A stretch of 12,935 nucleotides of DNA, taken from contig DAOWFY010000145.1 of the NCBI GenBank assembly GCA_030637775.1, positions 1-12,935 on the forward strand, read 5' to 3'. Each line of letters starts with the position of its first letter. Within the stretch, counting starts at the first letter, position 1. The notes under the pieces are model-generated. The model had not been told where the DNA came from. It did not search any database and saw nothing but the letters and a program-made list of their open reading frames with translations. Both the position numbers and the translations under genes were made by a program. This document shows positions 1 through 6,142 of the stretch, piece by piece. Origin of the DNA: a bacterium. GTDB lineage: Bacteria; Ratteibacteria; UBA8468.

Positions 1-214
1 GACGAAGGTCTCCTTCAATCTTACAGGTCTTCTGAATTGCGCTACTAATACTGGAAATCTCTTCACCCCCTAAATCCTTGACGCGTTTATCCGGGTTAAC
101 CCTGGACATCGCAAGAATCTTCCGGGAAAGATTTATCCCGATACCGTAAATATAAGTTAAACCAATTTCTACTCTCTTCTCATTTGGAATTTCCACTCCT
201 AAAATTCTTGCCAT
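1..214 (-). CDS. rpsM: 30S ribosomal protein S13, N-terminal part (cut by window edge)
   Basis: The minus strand from an ATG at 212-214 reads [19 protein letters not shown], then [16 protein letters not shown] and, at the edge, KIEGDLR. These are the conserved N-terminal landmarks of bacterial S13, a protein of the 30S head that contacts the tRNAs and the intersubunit bridges. About 71 residues are visible and the C-terminal half lies outside the window. A modest Shine-Dalgarno (AGGA) lies 9 bases before the ATG. S13 normally sits behind rpmJ/infA and ahead of rpsK, rpsD and rpoA; here the gene upstream is ftsL, about 100 bp away. What follows S13 cannot be seen. Identification is secure; the unusual neighbour is the only oddity. 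Confidence 0.95.
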   Translation of the reverse strand, partial: MARILGVEIPNEKRVEIGLTYIYGIGINLSRKILAMSRVNPDKRVKDLGGEEISSISSAIQKTCKIEGDLR

Positions 215-261
215 AATATTATATCCTTATATTTTACCACTAAAACGAGAAAAGTTTCTGT

Positions 262-334
262 AGCGGCATTTGGCAACGGATGAATGCCCGGACAGAGAGT
301 TGCCTATAGCGAGCATCACTGCGAGCGTGCCGCT
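262..334 (-). other. Structured region at the ftsL-rpsM junction, possible pseudoknot
   Basis: Plus-strand coordinates. AGCGGCA (262-268) is complementary to TGCCGCT (328-334). GGCATT (265-270) is complementary to AATGCC (283-288), and GGCAAC (272-277) to GTTGCC (299-304). The last two pairings interleave, which is the arrangement of an H-type pseudoknot, while the first and second share bases and exclude each other. GCGAGC is also repeated (309-314, 321-326). The region covers the last codons of ftsL and the leader of rpsM. It could be an RNA leader controlling S13, a decayed repeat, or chance; short pairings of this kind do arise by chance. Confidence 0.35.
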
Positions 335-630
335 GGAGGAAACCTCCGAGCCTCCTTTATAATAATAACATCCGTTTCCCCAGGGACTCTAAGAGGAAGA
401 TGATGCCGGCGGAGACTCTGCTTGATTCTATAGGGGGATTTCAGACTAATGACTTTAAGGTTCAGTTCCCGATAAAGGGTAAGAAGCGCTTCTTTTTCCT
501 CCCTTTTCTTCTCAAGCGCATAACCTAAATGGACGATGGTATTATGTTGCCATACATAGCATAAAAGGAGAGTGAAGACAATGATAATTATCGGGATAAA
601 ATAAGAATTATTCCGCTTTTTCCTTTTCAT
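316..630 (-). CDS. ftsL: FtsL-like cell division protein
   Basis: This 104-residue protein has a short basic cytoplasmic N-terminus (MKRKKRNN), one hydrophobic segment at about residues 10-27 (YFIPIIIIVFTLLLCYVW), and then a charged helical stretch at about 36-60 that looks like a coiled coil. That is the architecture of FtsL, a bitopic divisome protein that pairs with FtsB/DivIC and FtsQ. The sequence family is too divergent for motif-level proof, so the call rests on topology, length and position directly behind rsmH in an mraZ-rsmH-ftsL order. The start overlaps the rsmH stop as ATGA (627-630), and no Shine-Dalgarno is visible, so translation is probably coupled. The expected next gene, a penicillin-binding protein (ftsI), is absent; rpsM follows. 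Confidence 0.75.
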   Translation of the reverse strand: MKRKKRNNSYFIPIIIIVFTLLLCYVWQHNTIVHLGYALEKKREEKEALLTLYRELNLKVISLKSPYRIKQSLRRHHLPLRVPGETDVIIIKEARRFPPAARSQ

Positions 631-1502
631 AATTTTTCTGCTACCCGTAATTTAGCGCTCCGAGAGTGGGGATTGATACAGCGTTCCATCTGTGCAGGAA
701 CCACGGGTGAGCGGGTAATAATCTTTATTGATTTAGACTGAGCAAATTTTTGAAATGTGTGCTTGGTGATGCGATCCTCCAAGGAGTGAAAAGAGATTAC
801 CGCAATTCTTCCCCTCTTTTTTAGAAGATTAATTGCTTTAGGCAAACTCTCCTCCAAAGCCTCCAATTCTCTATTTATCGCAATCCTTAAGGCCTGGAAG
901 GTCTTTGTTGCCGGATGAATCCTTTTTCTTCTTTTGGGGACGGTATGAGCAATTACCCTTTTCAACTGGAAAGTAGTAGAAATAGGAGAGAACTTCCTTT
1001 CCTTGATGATGGCGGTGGCAATTCTTTCCGCATAATACTCCTCTCCATACTCTCGTAAGATTTGACATAGTTCCTCTTTAGATGCCTCATTTACTATCTG
1101 CTCCGCGGTAAGCTTCTGCTGCCGGTCCATCCGCATATCTAAAGGACCATCAACCGAGAAAGAAAACCCTCTTTCTTTTTTCTGAATCTGCAAGATTGAT
1201 AATCCCAAATCATAAAGGACCCCATCAAACCTTTCTTTTCCGGGGATAATCTTCTCCAGGTTGGCAAAGTTCTCTTGTATCAACTCTAAATTTTTTCTAT
1301 AATTTTTTAATCTTTCCTTGGCTAAATTTAGCATCTCCCCATCCCGATCAATCCCGAGAAGCTTTCCCCCGGGAACAATCCTCTTTAGGATTGCCTGGCT
1401 ATGGCCACCGGCTCCGATGGTACAGTCTAAATACATCCCGCCTGCCAGAGGATGAAGAAAATCAATTACCTCATCGGCCAGTACCGGAATATGCGCGGTT
1501 AT
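627..1502 (-). CDS. rsmH: 16S rRNA (cytosine-1402-N4)-methyltransferase RsmH
   Basis: RsmH (formerly MraW) uses S-adenosylmethionine to methylate N4 of C1402 in the 16S rRNA decoding centre. The sequence contains the SAM loop DCTIGAGGHS, then LYDLGLS, ERGFSF, GPLDMRMD, HPATKTFQALRIAIN and ISFHSLEDR, all hallmarks of the family. The first ATG in frame (1434-1436) would drop the conserved N-terminus. Reading upstream in the same frame gives HIPVLADEVIDFL, which the family normally has near its start. No ATG, GTG or TTG is present there. The best start is ATA at 1500-1502, 7 bases after AAGGAG and overlapping the mraZ stop as ATAA. That gives 291 residues, close to the usual ~300. The end overlaps ftsL by ATGA. 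Confidence 0.93.
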   Translation of the reverse strand: MTAHIPVLADEVIDFLHPLAGGMYLDCTIGAGGHSQAILKRIVPGGKLLGIDRDGEMLNLAKERLKNYRKNLELIQENFANLEKIIPGKERFDGVLYDLGLSILQIQKKERGFSFSVDGPLDMRMDRQQKLTAEQIVNEASKEELCQILREYGEEYYAERIATAIIKERKFSPISTTFQLKRVIAHTVPKRRKRIHPATKTFQALRIAINRELEALEESLPKAINLLKKRGRIAVISFHSLEDRITKHTFQKFAQSKSIKIITRSPVVPAQMERCINPHSRSAKLRVAEKL

Positions 1503-1945
1503 TTTTCCTCTCCTTGGGTAACTAATTTTTCGGCAATCTCCTCAAAAGAGGCAAGGGAATTTTGAAGATAGCCTTGCCAATTTTTCTCTGACCAGATCTC
1601 AATCCGGTCGGAAACCCCGATAAGAACAATTTTCTCCCTAATCTGAGCAAAGCCAAGCAGATATGATGGAATAGCAATTCTTCCCTGCCTATCCGGGATA
1701 CAGAGCGCAGCCCCGGAGAAGAAGAGCCGACTGATGGCTCGGGGATTACCTCTGGTAAATGGCATATTTCTTAATCTCTCTTCCTGTTTCTTCCAGTCCG
1801 CTTCAGCAAAGAGAAAGAGACATCTCTCCAGACCCCGGGTAATAATGAGATGCTTTTTATACTTGATCAGTGCGTGGCGGAATTTTGCCGGAATGACCAG
1901 TCTTCCTTTCTTGTCTATCTTATACCTGTATTCCCCGTAAAACAT
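1499..1945 (-). CDS. mraZ: Transcriptional regulator MraZ
   Basis: The 148-residue protein has two tandem SpoVT/AbrB-like MraZ half-domains with the signature repeats DKKGRLVIPAKFR (residues 11-23) and DRQGRIAIPSYL (85-96). MraZ forms a ring-shaped oligomer that binds clustered direct repeats upstream of its own gene and represses the mra/dcw cluster. Length is typical (about 140-150). It is the first gene of the minus-strand block mraZ-rsmH-ftsL, and its stop overlaps the proposed rsmH start. Its expected operator, three GTGG boxes at 10-bp spacing, lies directly before the ATG, so self-regulation is very likely. The Shine-Dalgarno is weak because the operator occupies the leader. Confidence 0.96.
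   Translation of the reverse strand: MFYGEYRYKIDKKGRLVIPAKFRHALIKYKKHLIITRGLERCLFLFAEADWKKQEERLRNMPFTRGNPRAISRLFFSGAALCIPDRQGRIAIPSYLLGFAQIREKIVLIGVSDRIEIWSEKNWQGYLQNSLASFEEIAEKLVTQGEEK
1500..1515 (-). promoter_or_regulatory. Ribosome binding site and putative ATA start codon of rsmH
   Basis: On the minus strand the sequence reads AAGGAGAGGAAAAATAA. AAGGAG occupies 1510-1515, the spacer is 7 bases, and ATA is at 1500-1502, immediately overlapping the TAA stop of mraZ (1499-1501). This site decides the start because the conserved HIPVLADE block must be translated and no standard start codon lies in frame between here and the ATG at 1436. In-frame ATT is the only other rare start candidate, further upstream, and has no comparable Shine-Dalgarno. 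Confidence 0.6.
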
Positions 1946-1951
1946 TCTTTA

Positions 1952-1975
1952 CCACTTTCTTCCACTTTTTCCCAC
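1952..1975 (-). promoter_or_regulatory. MraZ operator: three GTGG direct repeats, 10-bp period
   Basis: Read on the minus strand, GTGGGAAAAA, GTGGAAGAAA and GTGGTAAAGA follow each other without a gap and run straight into the mraZ ATG. CCAC occurs on the plus strand at 1952-1955, 1962-1965 and 1972-1975. MraZ of other bacteria is known to bind several short G-rich direct repeats spaced one helical turn apart in front of mraZ. The cluster lies downstream of the -10 element, so binding should block initiation or early elongation. Confidence 0.85.
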
Positions 1976-1984
1976 TAAAAGTAA

Positions 1985-2013
1985 AGTATATTCCATCCCT
2001 AAAGATCTGTCAA
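1985..2013 (-). promoter_or_regulatory. Sigma-70 promoter of the mraZ operon
   Basis: The minus strand shows TTGACA (2008-2013), a 17-base spacer (1991-2007) and TATACT (1985-1990). The -35 is a perfect consensus and the -10 has one mismatch. Transcription should begin near 1977-1979, just before the first GTGG box. It drives mraZ, rsmH and ftsL, and perhaps rpsM. Confidence 0.85.
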
Positions 2014-2028
2014 ATCTTCCTCTTTATC

Positions 2029-2057
2029 TTGCTAAAATAGGTTAAATATTATATAAT
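2029..2057 (+). promoter_or_regulatory. Sigma-70 promoter of the nucleotidyltransferase module
   Basis: TTGCTA (2029-2034), 17 bases, then TATAAT (2052-2057). The predicted start point (about 2063-2065) is only a few bases before the ATG at 2068, so the transcript would have an extremely short leader. TTAAAT (2042-2047) and ATTTAA (2056-2061) form a small inverted repeat around the -10 and could be an operator. The -35 lies back to back with that of the mraZ promoter. Confidence 0.65.
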
Positions 2058-2067
2058 TTAAAGAAGG

Positions 2068-2280
2068 ATGGAGAAGAAAGAGATAGTGGACCATCTTAAG
2101 GGGCGATGGGAAAGGATTAAGGAAAGAGAAATAGCTGAATTACAGCGGACCCCATTCAGGGCTCGTTTTGTTCAAACAGCTACCTTAATGCAGTTTGCTA
2201 AATCTTTAAATTGGCAAAAAGACCAAAAGGAACAGGAGAATATTCGTCATTCTTGGAAAAAACTGAGAGATAACAATTGA
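2068..2280 (+). CDS. Small charged protein, first gene of a nucleotidyltransferase pair (possible antitoxin)
   Basis: This 70-residue protein is rich in Lys, Glu, Arg and Gln (MEKKEIVDHLKGRWERIKER at the start, HSWKKLRDNN at the end). It appears helical, with no signal peptide or membrane segment. I do not recognise a named family. It has its own promoter, AAGAAGG directly before the ATG, and its TGA stop overlaps the TTG start of the next gene (TTGA, 2277-2280), so the two are probably translationally coupled. A small charged protein ahead of a minimal nucleotidyltransferase is the layout of several toxin-antitoxin families, and that is the basis for the suggestion. It could instead be a subunit or chaperone of the transferase. 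Confidence 0.7.
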   Translation: MEKKEIVDHLKGRWERIKEREIAELQRTPFRARFVQTATLMQFAKSLNWQKDQKEQENIRHSWKKLRDNN

Positions 2281-2855
2281 ATAAAAAACTATCCTTGGAG
2301 CCTTTGTATTCCGCCCTGAAAGACCTCGTTGGCTGGCTTCAAGAAGGTAATTCTTCGGGTATCATTATTGGTGGCGTAGCAGTTTCTCTTTTAAGCCAGC
2401 CGAGAACCACCCGCGATATTGACGCACTTGCTTTTCTTGACGAAGCAGAATGGCCAGCGTTTCTGGAATCAGGCAAAAAATTTGGATTTCAACCCCGCCA
2501 AAAAGATGCCTTAAAGTTTGCTCAGCAAAACCAAGTTTTATTAGTAAGGCATCAACCAACCCTAACAGACGTAGACGTTTCCTTTGGTGCATTGCCCTTT
2601 GAAAGAGAGGTTCTTAAGCGAGCAAAAAAAATAAAGATAAGTAACTTTACAATTTCTCTGCCAACCCCGGAAGATTTAATTATCATGAAAGCGGTTGCTC
2701 ACCGACCGATAGATCTGGAAGATATTCGCTCCATTTTAGAGGTTAATCCAAACCTCGACTTCAAACGCATTAAACGCTGGGTTAAAGAATTTGCTGAGGT
2801 TCTGGAGATGCCAGAGATATGGACTGACCTGAAAAAACTCCTGCCAAAAAAGTAA
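2277..2855 (+). CDS. Minimal nucleotidyltransferase-fold protein (AbiEii-like)
   Basis: The 192-residue protein shows the nucleotidyltransferase active-site pattern: a glycine pair followed by a serine (IIIGGVAVS, residues 30-37), then RTTRDID (43-49) with the metal-binding aspartates D47 and D49, and a likely third acidic site TDVDVSF with D98/D100. A helical tail includes LPTPEDLIIMKAVAHRPIDLEDI (split here at residues 128-138 and 139-150). Such proteins transfer nucleotides to RNA, protein or small molecules, and relatives include AbiEii/MenT-type toxins. The exact substrate cannot be told. The start is TTG at 2277, overlapping the upstream stop. It is convergent with gatA, 79 bp away. Toxin status is inference from the two-gene layout. 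Confidence 0.8.
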   Translation: MNKKLSLEPLYSALKDLVGWLQEGNSSGIIIGGVAVSLLSQPRTTRDIDALAFLDEAEWPAFLESGKKFGFQPRQKDALKFAQQNQVLLVRHQPTLTDVDVSFGALPFEREVLKRAKKIKISNFTISLPTPEDLIIMKAVAHRPIDLEDIRSILEVNPNLDFKRIKRWVKEFAEVLEMPEIWTDLKKLLPKK

Positions 2856-2934
2856 TACCAATATGGGAAAACTATATTTTAGTCGAAAATTAGGAGCAAA
2901 TATCCTGCTCACCGAGTTGCATTCTCCAGGTAAT

Positions 2935-4374
2935 CTAACATTGGTAGGTCGATTCTAAGGTAAAGGCGAGCTGAAAGATTTTCTCTTCGCAAAAGGCAGG
3001 AGCAAGAATCTGCAGGCCAATGGGTAGTTTCTCCTTTGAGAAACCGCAAGGAATACTGATTCCGGGGATACCGGCAAGGTTTGCCGAGATGGTGAAGACA
3101 TCGGAGAGATACATCTTCAAAGGGTCCTCCATCCTTTCCCCAATCTTAAAGGCGGTGCTCGGAGAAGTAGGAGTGAGAATAACATCTACTTTCTTAAATG
3201 CTTTCTCAAAATCCTCTCTCATCAGAGTTCTTACTCTTTGCCCCTTTAAGTAGTAGGCATCGTAGTAACCGGCAGAGAGCACATAGGTGCCTAACATAAT
3301 TCTTCTCTTGGCCTCGGCACCAAACCCTTCCGCGCGGCTATTCTCATAAAGTTCAGCCAAAGTTTTGCTATTTTTACTGCGATAGCCATAACGGACGCCA
3401 TCAAAACGGGCTAAATTGGCACTGGCCTCGGCGGTGGCAATAACATAATAGGTGGCAATTCCATAATCGGTATGGGGAAGGGAAATTTCCTCTATTTCTG
3501 CTCCCCGCTCTTCCAATAATTTAACGCTCTTTTTTACATACTCTCCCACCTCCTGCTCGATACCGGAAACAAAGTATTCTCTGGGTAACCCAATTTTCAA
3601 GCCCTTAATCTCAGAAATTAAGCTTTTGGTAAAGTCAGGGAGAGGAACATCTACTGAAGTGGAGTCCAGAGGATCATACCCGCCAATAATATTGAGGAGG
3701 AAAGCGCTATCGGTAACATCCTTAGTAATCGGACCGATCTGGTCTAAGGAGGAGGCAAAGGCAACCAGCCCAAAACGGGAGACTCGGCCATAGGTTGGTT
3801 TTAACCCCACCACACCGCAGAAAGCCGCGGGTTGCCGGATGGAGCCACCAGTATCTGAGCCCAGGGCAAGAGTTGCTTCGCCGGCGGCTACGGCGGCGGC
3901 TGAGCCCCCACTGGAACCACCAGGAACACGCTGTAAATCATAAGGATTATGCGTTGGCCCAAAATAGGAATTTTCTGTAGAGGAGCCAAAGGCAAACTCA
4001 TCCATATTTGTCTTGCCCATAAATATCAGGCCATTTTTCTTTAATCTTTTAATCACCGTAGCATCATAGGGGGAGATAAAGTTCTCCAGGATACGGGAGG
4101 CGCAGGTTGTCGGCTCTCCGCAGATAACAATATTATCTTTGATCGCAATCGGAATCCCTTCTAAGGGAAGAAGAGCCTCTCCTCTTTTTATCTTCTCATC
4201 GATAGTTTTAGCTTCAAGAAGTGCCTTTTCTTTAGTTAAGGAAAGATAGGCATGAATCCTTTTTTCTTTTTCCTCAATTACGTTAAAGATCTCCGAGACA
4301 ACTTCCTCGCAGGAAATTTCTTTCTTGACCAATAACTTATGGATCTCATGAGCCGTTAGCTTATTTAAGTTCAT
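2935..4374 (-). CDS. gatA: Asp-tRNA(Asn)/Glu-tRNA(Gln) amidotransferase subunit A
   Basis: GatA is the amidase subunit of GatCAB. It releases ammonia from glutamine to convert misacylated Glu-tRNA(Gln) or Asp-tRNA(Asn) into the correct species. The 479-residue protein carries the amidase signature and the Ser-cisSer-Lys triad: K79 in IAIKDN, S154 in [10 protein letters not shown] and S178 in [10 protein letters not shown]. Length is normal and no break is seen. The ATG overlaps the leuC stop as ATGA (4371-4374), and AGGGAG sits 5 bases upstream, so it is cotranslated with leuC. Neither gatB nor gatC is in the window. The C-terminal end is slightly short compared with many homologues but lies past all catalytic parts. 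Confidence 0.97.
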   Translation of the reverse strand: MNLNKLTAHEIHKLLVKKEISCEEVVSEIFNVIEEKEKRIHAYLSLTKEKALLEAKTIDEKIKRGEALLPLEGIPIAIKDNIVICGEPTTCASRILENFISPYDATVIKRLKKNGLIFMGKTNMDEFAFGSSTENSYFGPTHNPYDLQRVPGGSSGGSAAAVAAGEATLALGSDTGGSIRQPAAFCGVVGLKPTYGRVSRFGLVAFASSLDQIGPITKDVTDSAFLLNIIGGYDPLDSTSVDVPLPDFTKSLISEIKGLKIGLPREYFVSGIEQEVGEYVKKSVKLLEERGAEIEEISLPHTDYGIATYYVIATAEASANLARFDGVRYGYRSKNSKTLAELYENSRAEGFGAEAKRRIMLGTYVLSAGYYDAYYLKGQRVRTLMREDFEKAFKKVDVILTPTSPSTAFKIGERMEDPLKMYLSDVFTISANLAGIPGISIPCGFSKEKLPIGLQILAPAFCEEKIFQLAFTLESTYQC

Positions 4375-5624
4375 AAAAACTCCCTGGGGTCGGTGATTTC
4401 CCCTTTAATTGTTGAAACAGCAACCGTTGCGGGGGATGCCAGATAAATAAAGCTATTGGGATTTCCCATTCTTCCTTTGAAGTTACGGTTGGCGGTAGAG
4501 ATAACAACCTCCCCATCTGCAGGTACGCCCTGGTGTGTACCCACACAGGGACCGCAGCCAGGGGGCAGCACCGCTGCTTCCGCTTCGATGAATATCTCAA
4601 TGAGACCTTCGAGAAGAGCATCCTGAAAAATTTTACGGGAGCCAGGGACAATAATCAGGCGACTATTTTGGTGAACCTTTTTCCCTTTTAGAATAAGGGC
4701 GGCAATCCTCAAGTCCTCCAATCTTCCGTTGGTGCAGGTTCCCAAAAATGCCTGATCAATTCTTTTCCCTTCTATTTTTTTTATTGATACAACATTATCA
4801 ACCCGATGTGGTTTGGCAATCTGGGGCTCTAAATCAGAAATATTAAATTCCAAAAGTTGGGAGTACTGAGCATTGGCGTCGGGAAAAACAGGGTTTATCT
4901 CTTTTACCCTATACTCCTTCAACCACTTTTTTGTCTTATCGTCCGCCTCTAAAATAGCACTTTTCGCCCCCGCCTCTACCATCATATTACATAAAGTAAA
5001 GCGACTCTCCATACTTAAAGAGTTAATTACCTCTCCCTTTAATTCAACTACCTGATAATTTGCTCCATCTGCTCTTAATTTCTTAATTAAGAAAAGGGCA
5101 ATGTCCTTGGCAAAGACCCCTTGAGGTAGTTTTCCAAGAAGAGAAATCTTAATTGTCTCCGGCACCTTAAACCAGAGCTTTCCCGTATAGAGGCTGGCAG
5201 CAACATCGGTCGAACCCATACCAACAGCAAAGGCATTCAATGCCCCATAGGTAGGGGTATGGGAGTCAGCACCAATGATGAGGTCTCCTGGTTTTACATA
5301 GCCTTTTTCTGGAAGGACAATATGGCAGATTCCCTGACCAACATCACTGAAGTTTATCCTCTGCTTCTTGGCAAAATTTCTCATTAATTTATGCAATTGG
5401 CTAACACCAATACTGGGACTGGGGCTATTGTGGTCAATAACAAAAACAGCTCTTTCTGGATGGGAAACCTTTTTCCCGCCCATTTCCTCAAAGGCCTTAA
5501 TCGCTAAAGGAGCGGTGCCATCCTGCGCCATCACTAAATCAATCTCGGCAATGCAGATATCCCCGGCAGTAACCCTCTTCCCGCTATGATCGCTTAATAT
5601 CTTTTCGGCAATTGTCTGTTTCAT
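4371..5624 (-). CDS. leuC: 3-isopropylmalate dehydratase / homoaconitase-type large subunit
   Basis: This 417-residue member of the aconitase superfamily should bind a [4Fe-4S] cluster through C297 (FLGTCTNGR), C357 and C360 (PPGCGPCVG). Other family motifs are IDHNSPSPS (63-71), [14 protein letters not shown] (116-129) and [13 protein letters not shown] (377-389). The length and the lack of the ~50 extra residues of E. coli-type LeuC place it with the short LeuC2/HacA group, whose members isomerise isopropylmalate, homocitrate or citramalate. The small subunit (leuD/hacB), which is normally adjacent and required, is missing and gatA overlaps the end. A synthase of the matching pathway lies at 7215-8444, with an oxidoreductase and gene relics between. 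Substrate cannot be decided from sequence. Confidence 0.92.
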   Translation of the reverse strand: MKQTIAEKILSDHSGKRVTAGDICIAEIDLVMAQDGTAPLAIKAFEEMGGKKVSHPERAVFVIDHNSPSPSIGVSQLHKLMRNFAKKQRINFSDVGQGICHIVLPEKGYVKPGDLIIGADSHTPTYGALNAFAVGMGSTDVAASLYTGKLWFKVPETIKISLLGKLPQGVFAKDIALFLIKKLRADGANYQVVELKGEVINSLSMESRFTLCNMMVEAGAKSAILEADDKTKKWLKEYRVKEINPVFPDANAQYSQLLEFNISDLEPQIAKPHRVDNVVSIKKIEGKRIDQAFLGTCTNGRLEDLRIAALILKGKKVHQNSRLIIVPGSRKIFQDALLEGLIEIFIEAEAAVLPPGCGPCVGTHQGVPADGEVVISTANRNFKGRMGNPNSFIYLASPATVAVSTIKGEITDPREFL

Positions 5625-5626
5625 AA

Positions 5627-5773
5627 TTAGCGCAGACAGTGTTCTTCCACTTTTTGTAATGCTTTAACTGTATCTTCAATCTCCTTTTCTGTCCAGCATT
5701 CATGGATGTATAAGGTCATATGGTCGGCAAGGGCTTTCTCGGCAACTGGGCAGGAGTTCCGGAAGCAGATTGC
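5627..5773 (-). pseudogene. C-terminal relic of a PLP aminotransferase (probably DegT/DnrJ/EryC1 family)
   Basis: In one minus-strand frame, 48 codons from 5773 to a TAA at 5627-5629 read CPVAEKALADHMTLYIHE, then WTEKEIEDTVKALQKVEEH. The CPVAEKA and WTEKEIEDTVKAL..KV pattern resembles the extreme C-terminus of DegT/DnrJ/EryC1/StrS aminotransferases. A TAG at 5774-5776 closes the frame upstream, and the ~330 residues with the PLP lysine are missing. The stop is only 2 bases before the leuC ATG, so the lost gene probably once fed into leuC translation. The match is to a short, low-information tail, so the family name is tentative; that it is a gene end and not random sequence is more likely. 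Confidence 0.5.
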
Positions 5774-6063
5774 CTAAAAGTTCCTTTGCCTCCTGACAGC
5801 CTGCTTTATCACTGCTCACAAGGATTATCGGTACACCAAATGTCCTGCTATAACTGCGCTCTATTTCTCCCACCACCATGGCCATCCAGAACAACTATTT
5901 TCTCTGCTCCCGCTTTTAGACATCCTTCTACAGCAGAATTGACATCCTCGGTTAAAAGGTGGCAAGCCTTTTCATAATCTTTCCCTTTCTCATCCCTTCC
6001 TGTCTGCTTAAAATCTACAACCCCACTTATCCCTTCCAAATCCGTTGTTATATATATCTTCAT
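5774..6063 (-). pseudogene. Broken M55 (DppA-type) D-aminopeptidase gene
   Basis: An intact ATG (6061-6063) opens a reading frame with the N-terminus of M55 zinc aminopeptidases: MKIYITTDLEGISGV with ligands D8 and E10, then VNSAVEGCLKAGAEKIVVLD and H62 in DGHGG. It hits a TAG at 5848-5850. In the next frame (within 5775-5885) the sequence continues as VVGEIERSYSRTFGVPIILV and SSDKAGCQEAKELLGN, which corresponds to a later family segment containing the distal glutamate ligand. About 65-70 codons with the second histidine ligand are missing between the two parts, with a frame change at about 5864-5880. The C-terminal ~100 residues are also gone. The product would be inactive. Deletion, not point mutation, is the main lesion. 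Confidence 0.75.
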
Positions 6064-6085
6064 TTTGACTCCTTTTTATTCACAT

Positions 6086-6142
6086 TGTGGGAAAGGTCTC
6101 CAGACCTTGATATTGTATCAACATCAGGAGATGTTTCCCACA
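6086..6142. repeat. 57-bp cloverleaf palindrome: outer 9-bp stem with three abutting hairpins
   Basis: TGTGGGAAA (6086-6094) pairs with TTTCCCACA (6134-6142). Inside, with no unpaired bases between them, lie three perfect hairpins: GGTC-TCCA-GACC (6095-6106), TTGATA-TTG-TATCAA (6107-6121) and CATC-AGGA-GATG (6122-6133). The whole element is therefore a four-way junction in which every base outside the loops is paired. It is not a tRNA: there is no T-loop, anticodon-loop size or CCA signal. The oxidoreductase stop codon (6124-6126) and last codons lie inside it. It may be a repeat element, a transcription/RNA stability structure, or a protein binding site. Confidence 0.7.

Noticed and set aside
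228-245. MraZ-like box before rpsM (TTTTAGTGGTAAAA on the minus strand)
   Set aside because: Only a single GTGG is present, without the periodic cluster seen at mraZ.
2896-2922. Hairpin GAGCA/TGCTC between the convergent genes as a bidirectional terminator
   Set aside because: A 5-bp stem with no T tract is too weak to support the call.
4361-4651. 96-residue minus-strand frame overlapping leuC and gatA
   Set aside because: It is out of frame with a clear LeuC C-terminus containing the cluster cysteines and has no recognisable features.
6086-6142. tRNA-like gene because of the cloverleaf fold
   Set aside because: Loop sizes, missing T-loop consensus and a stem plan without unpaired junction bases do not fit a tRNA.
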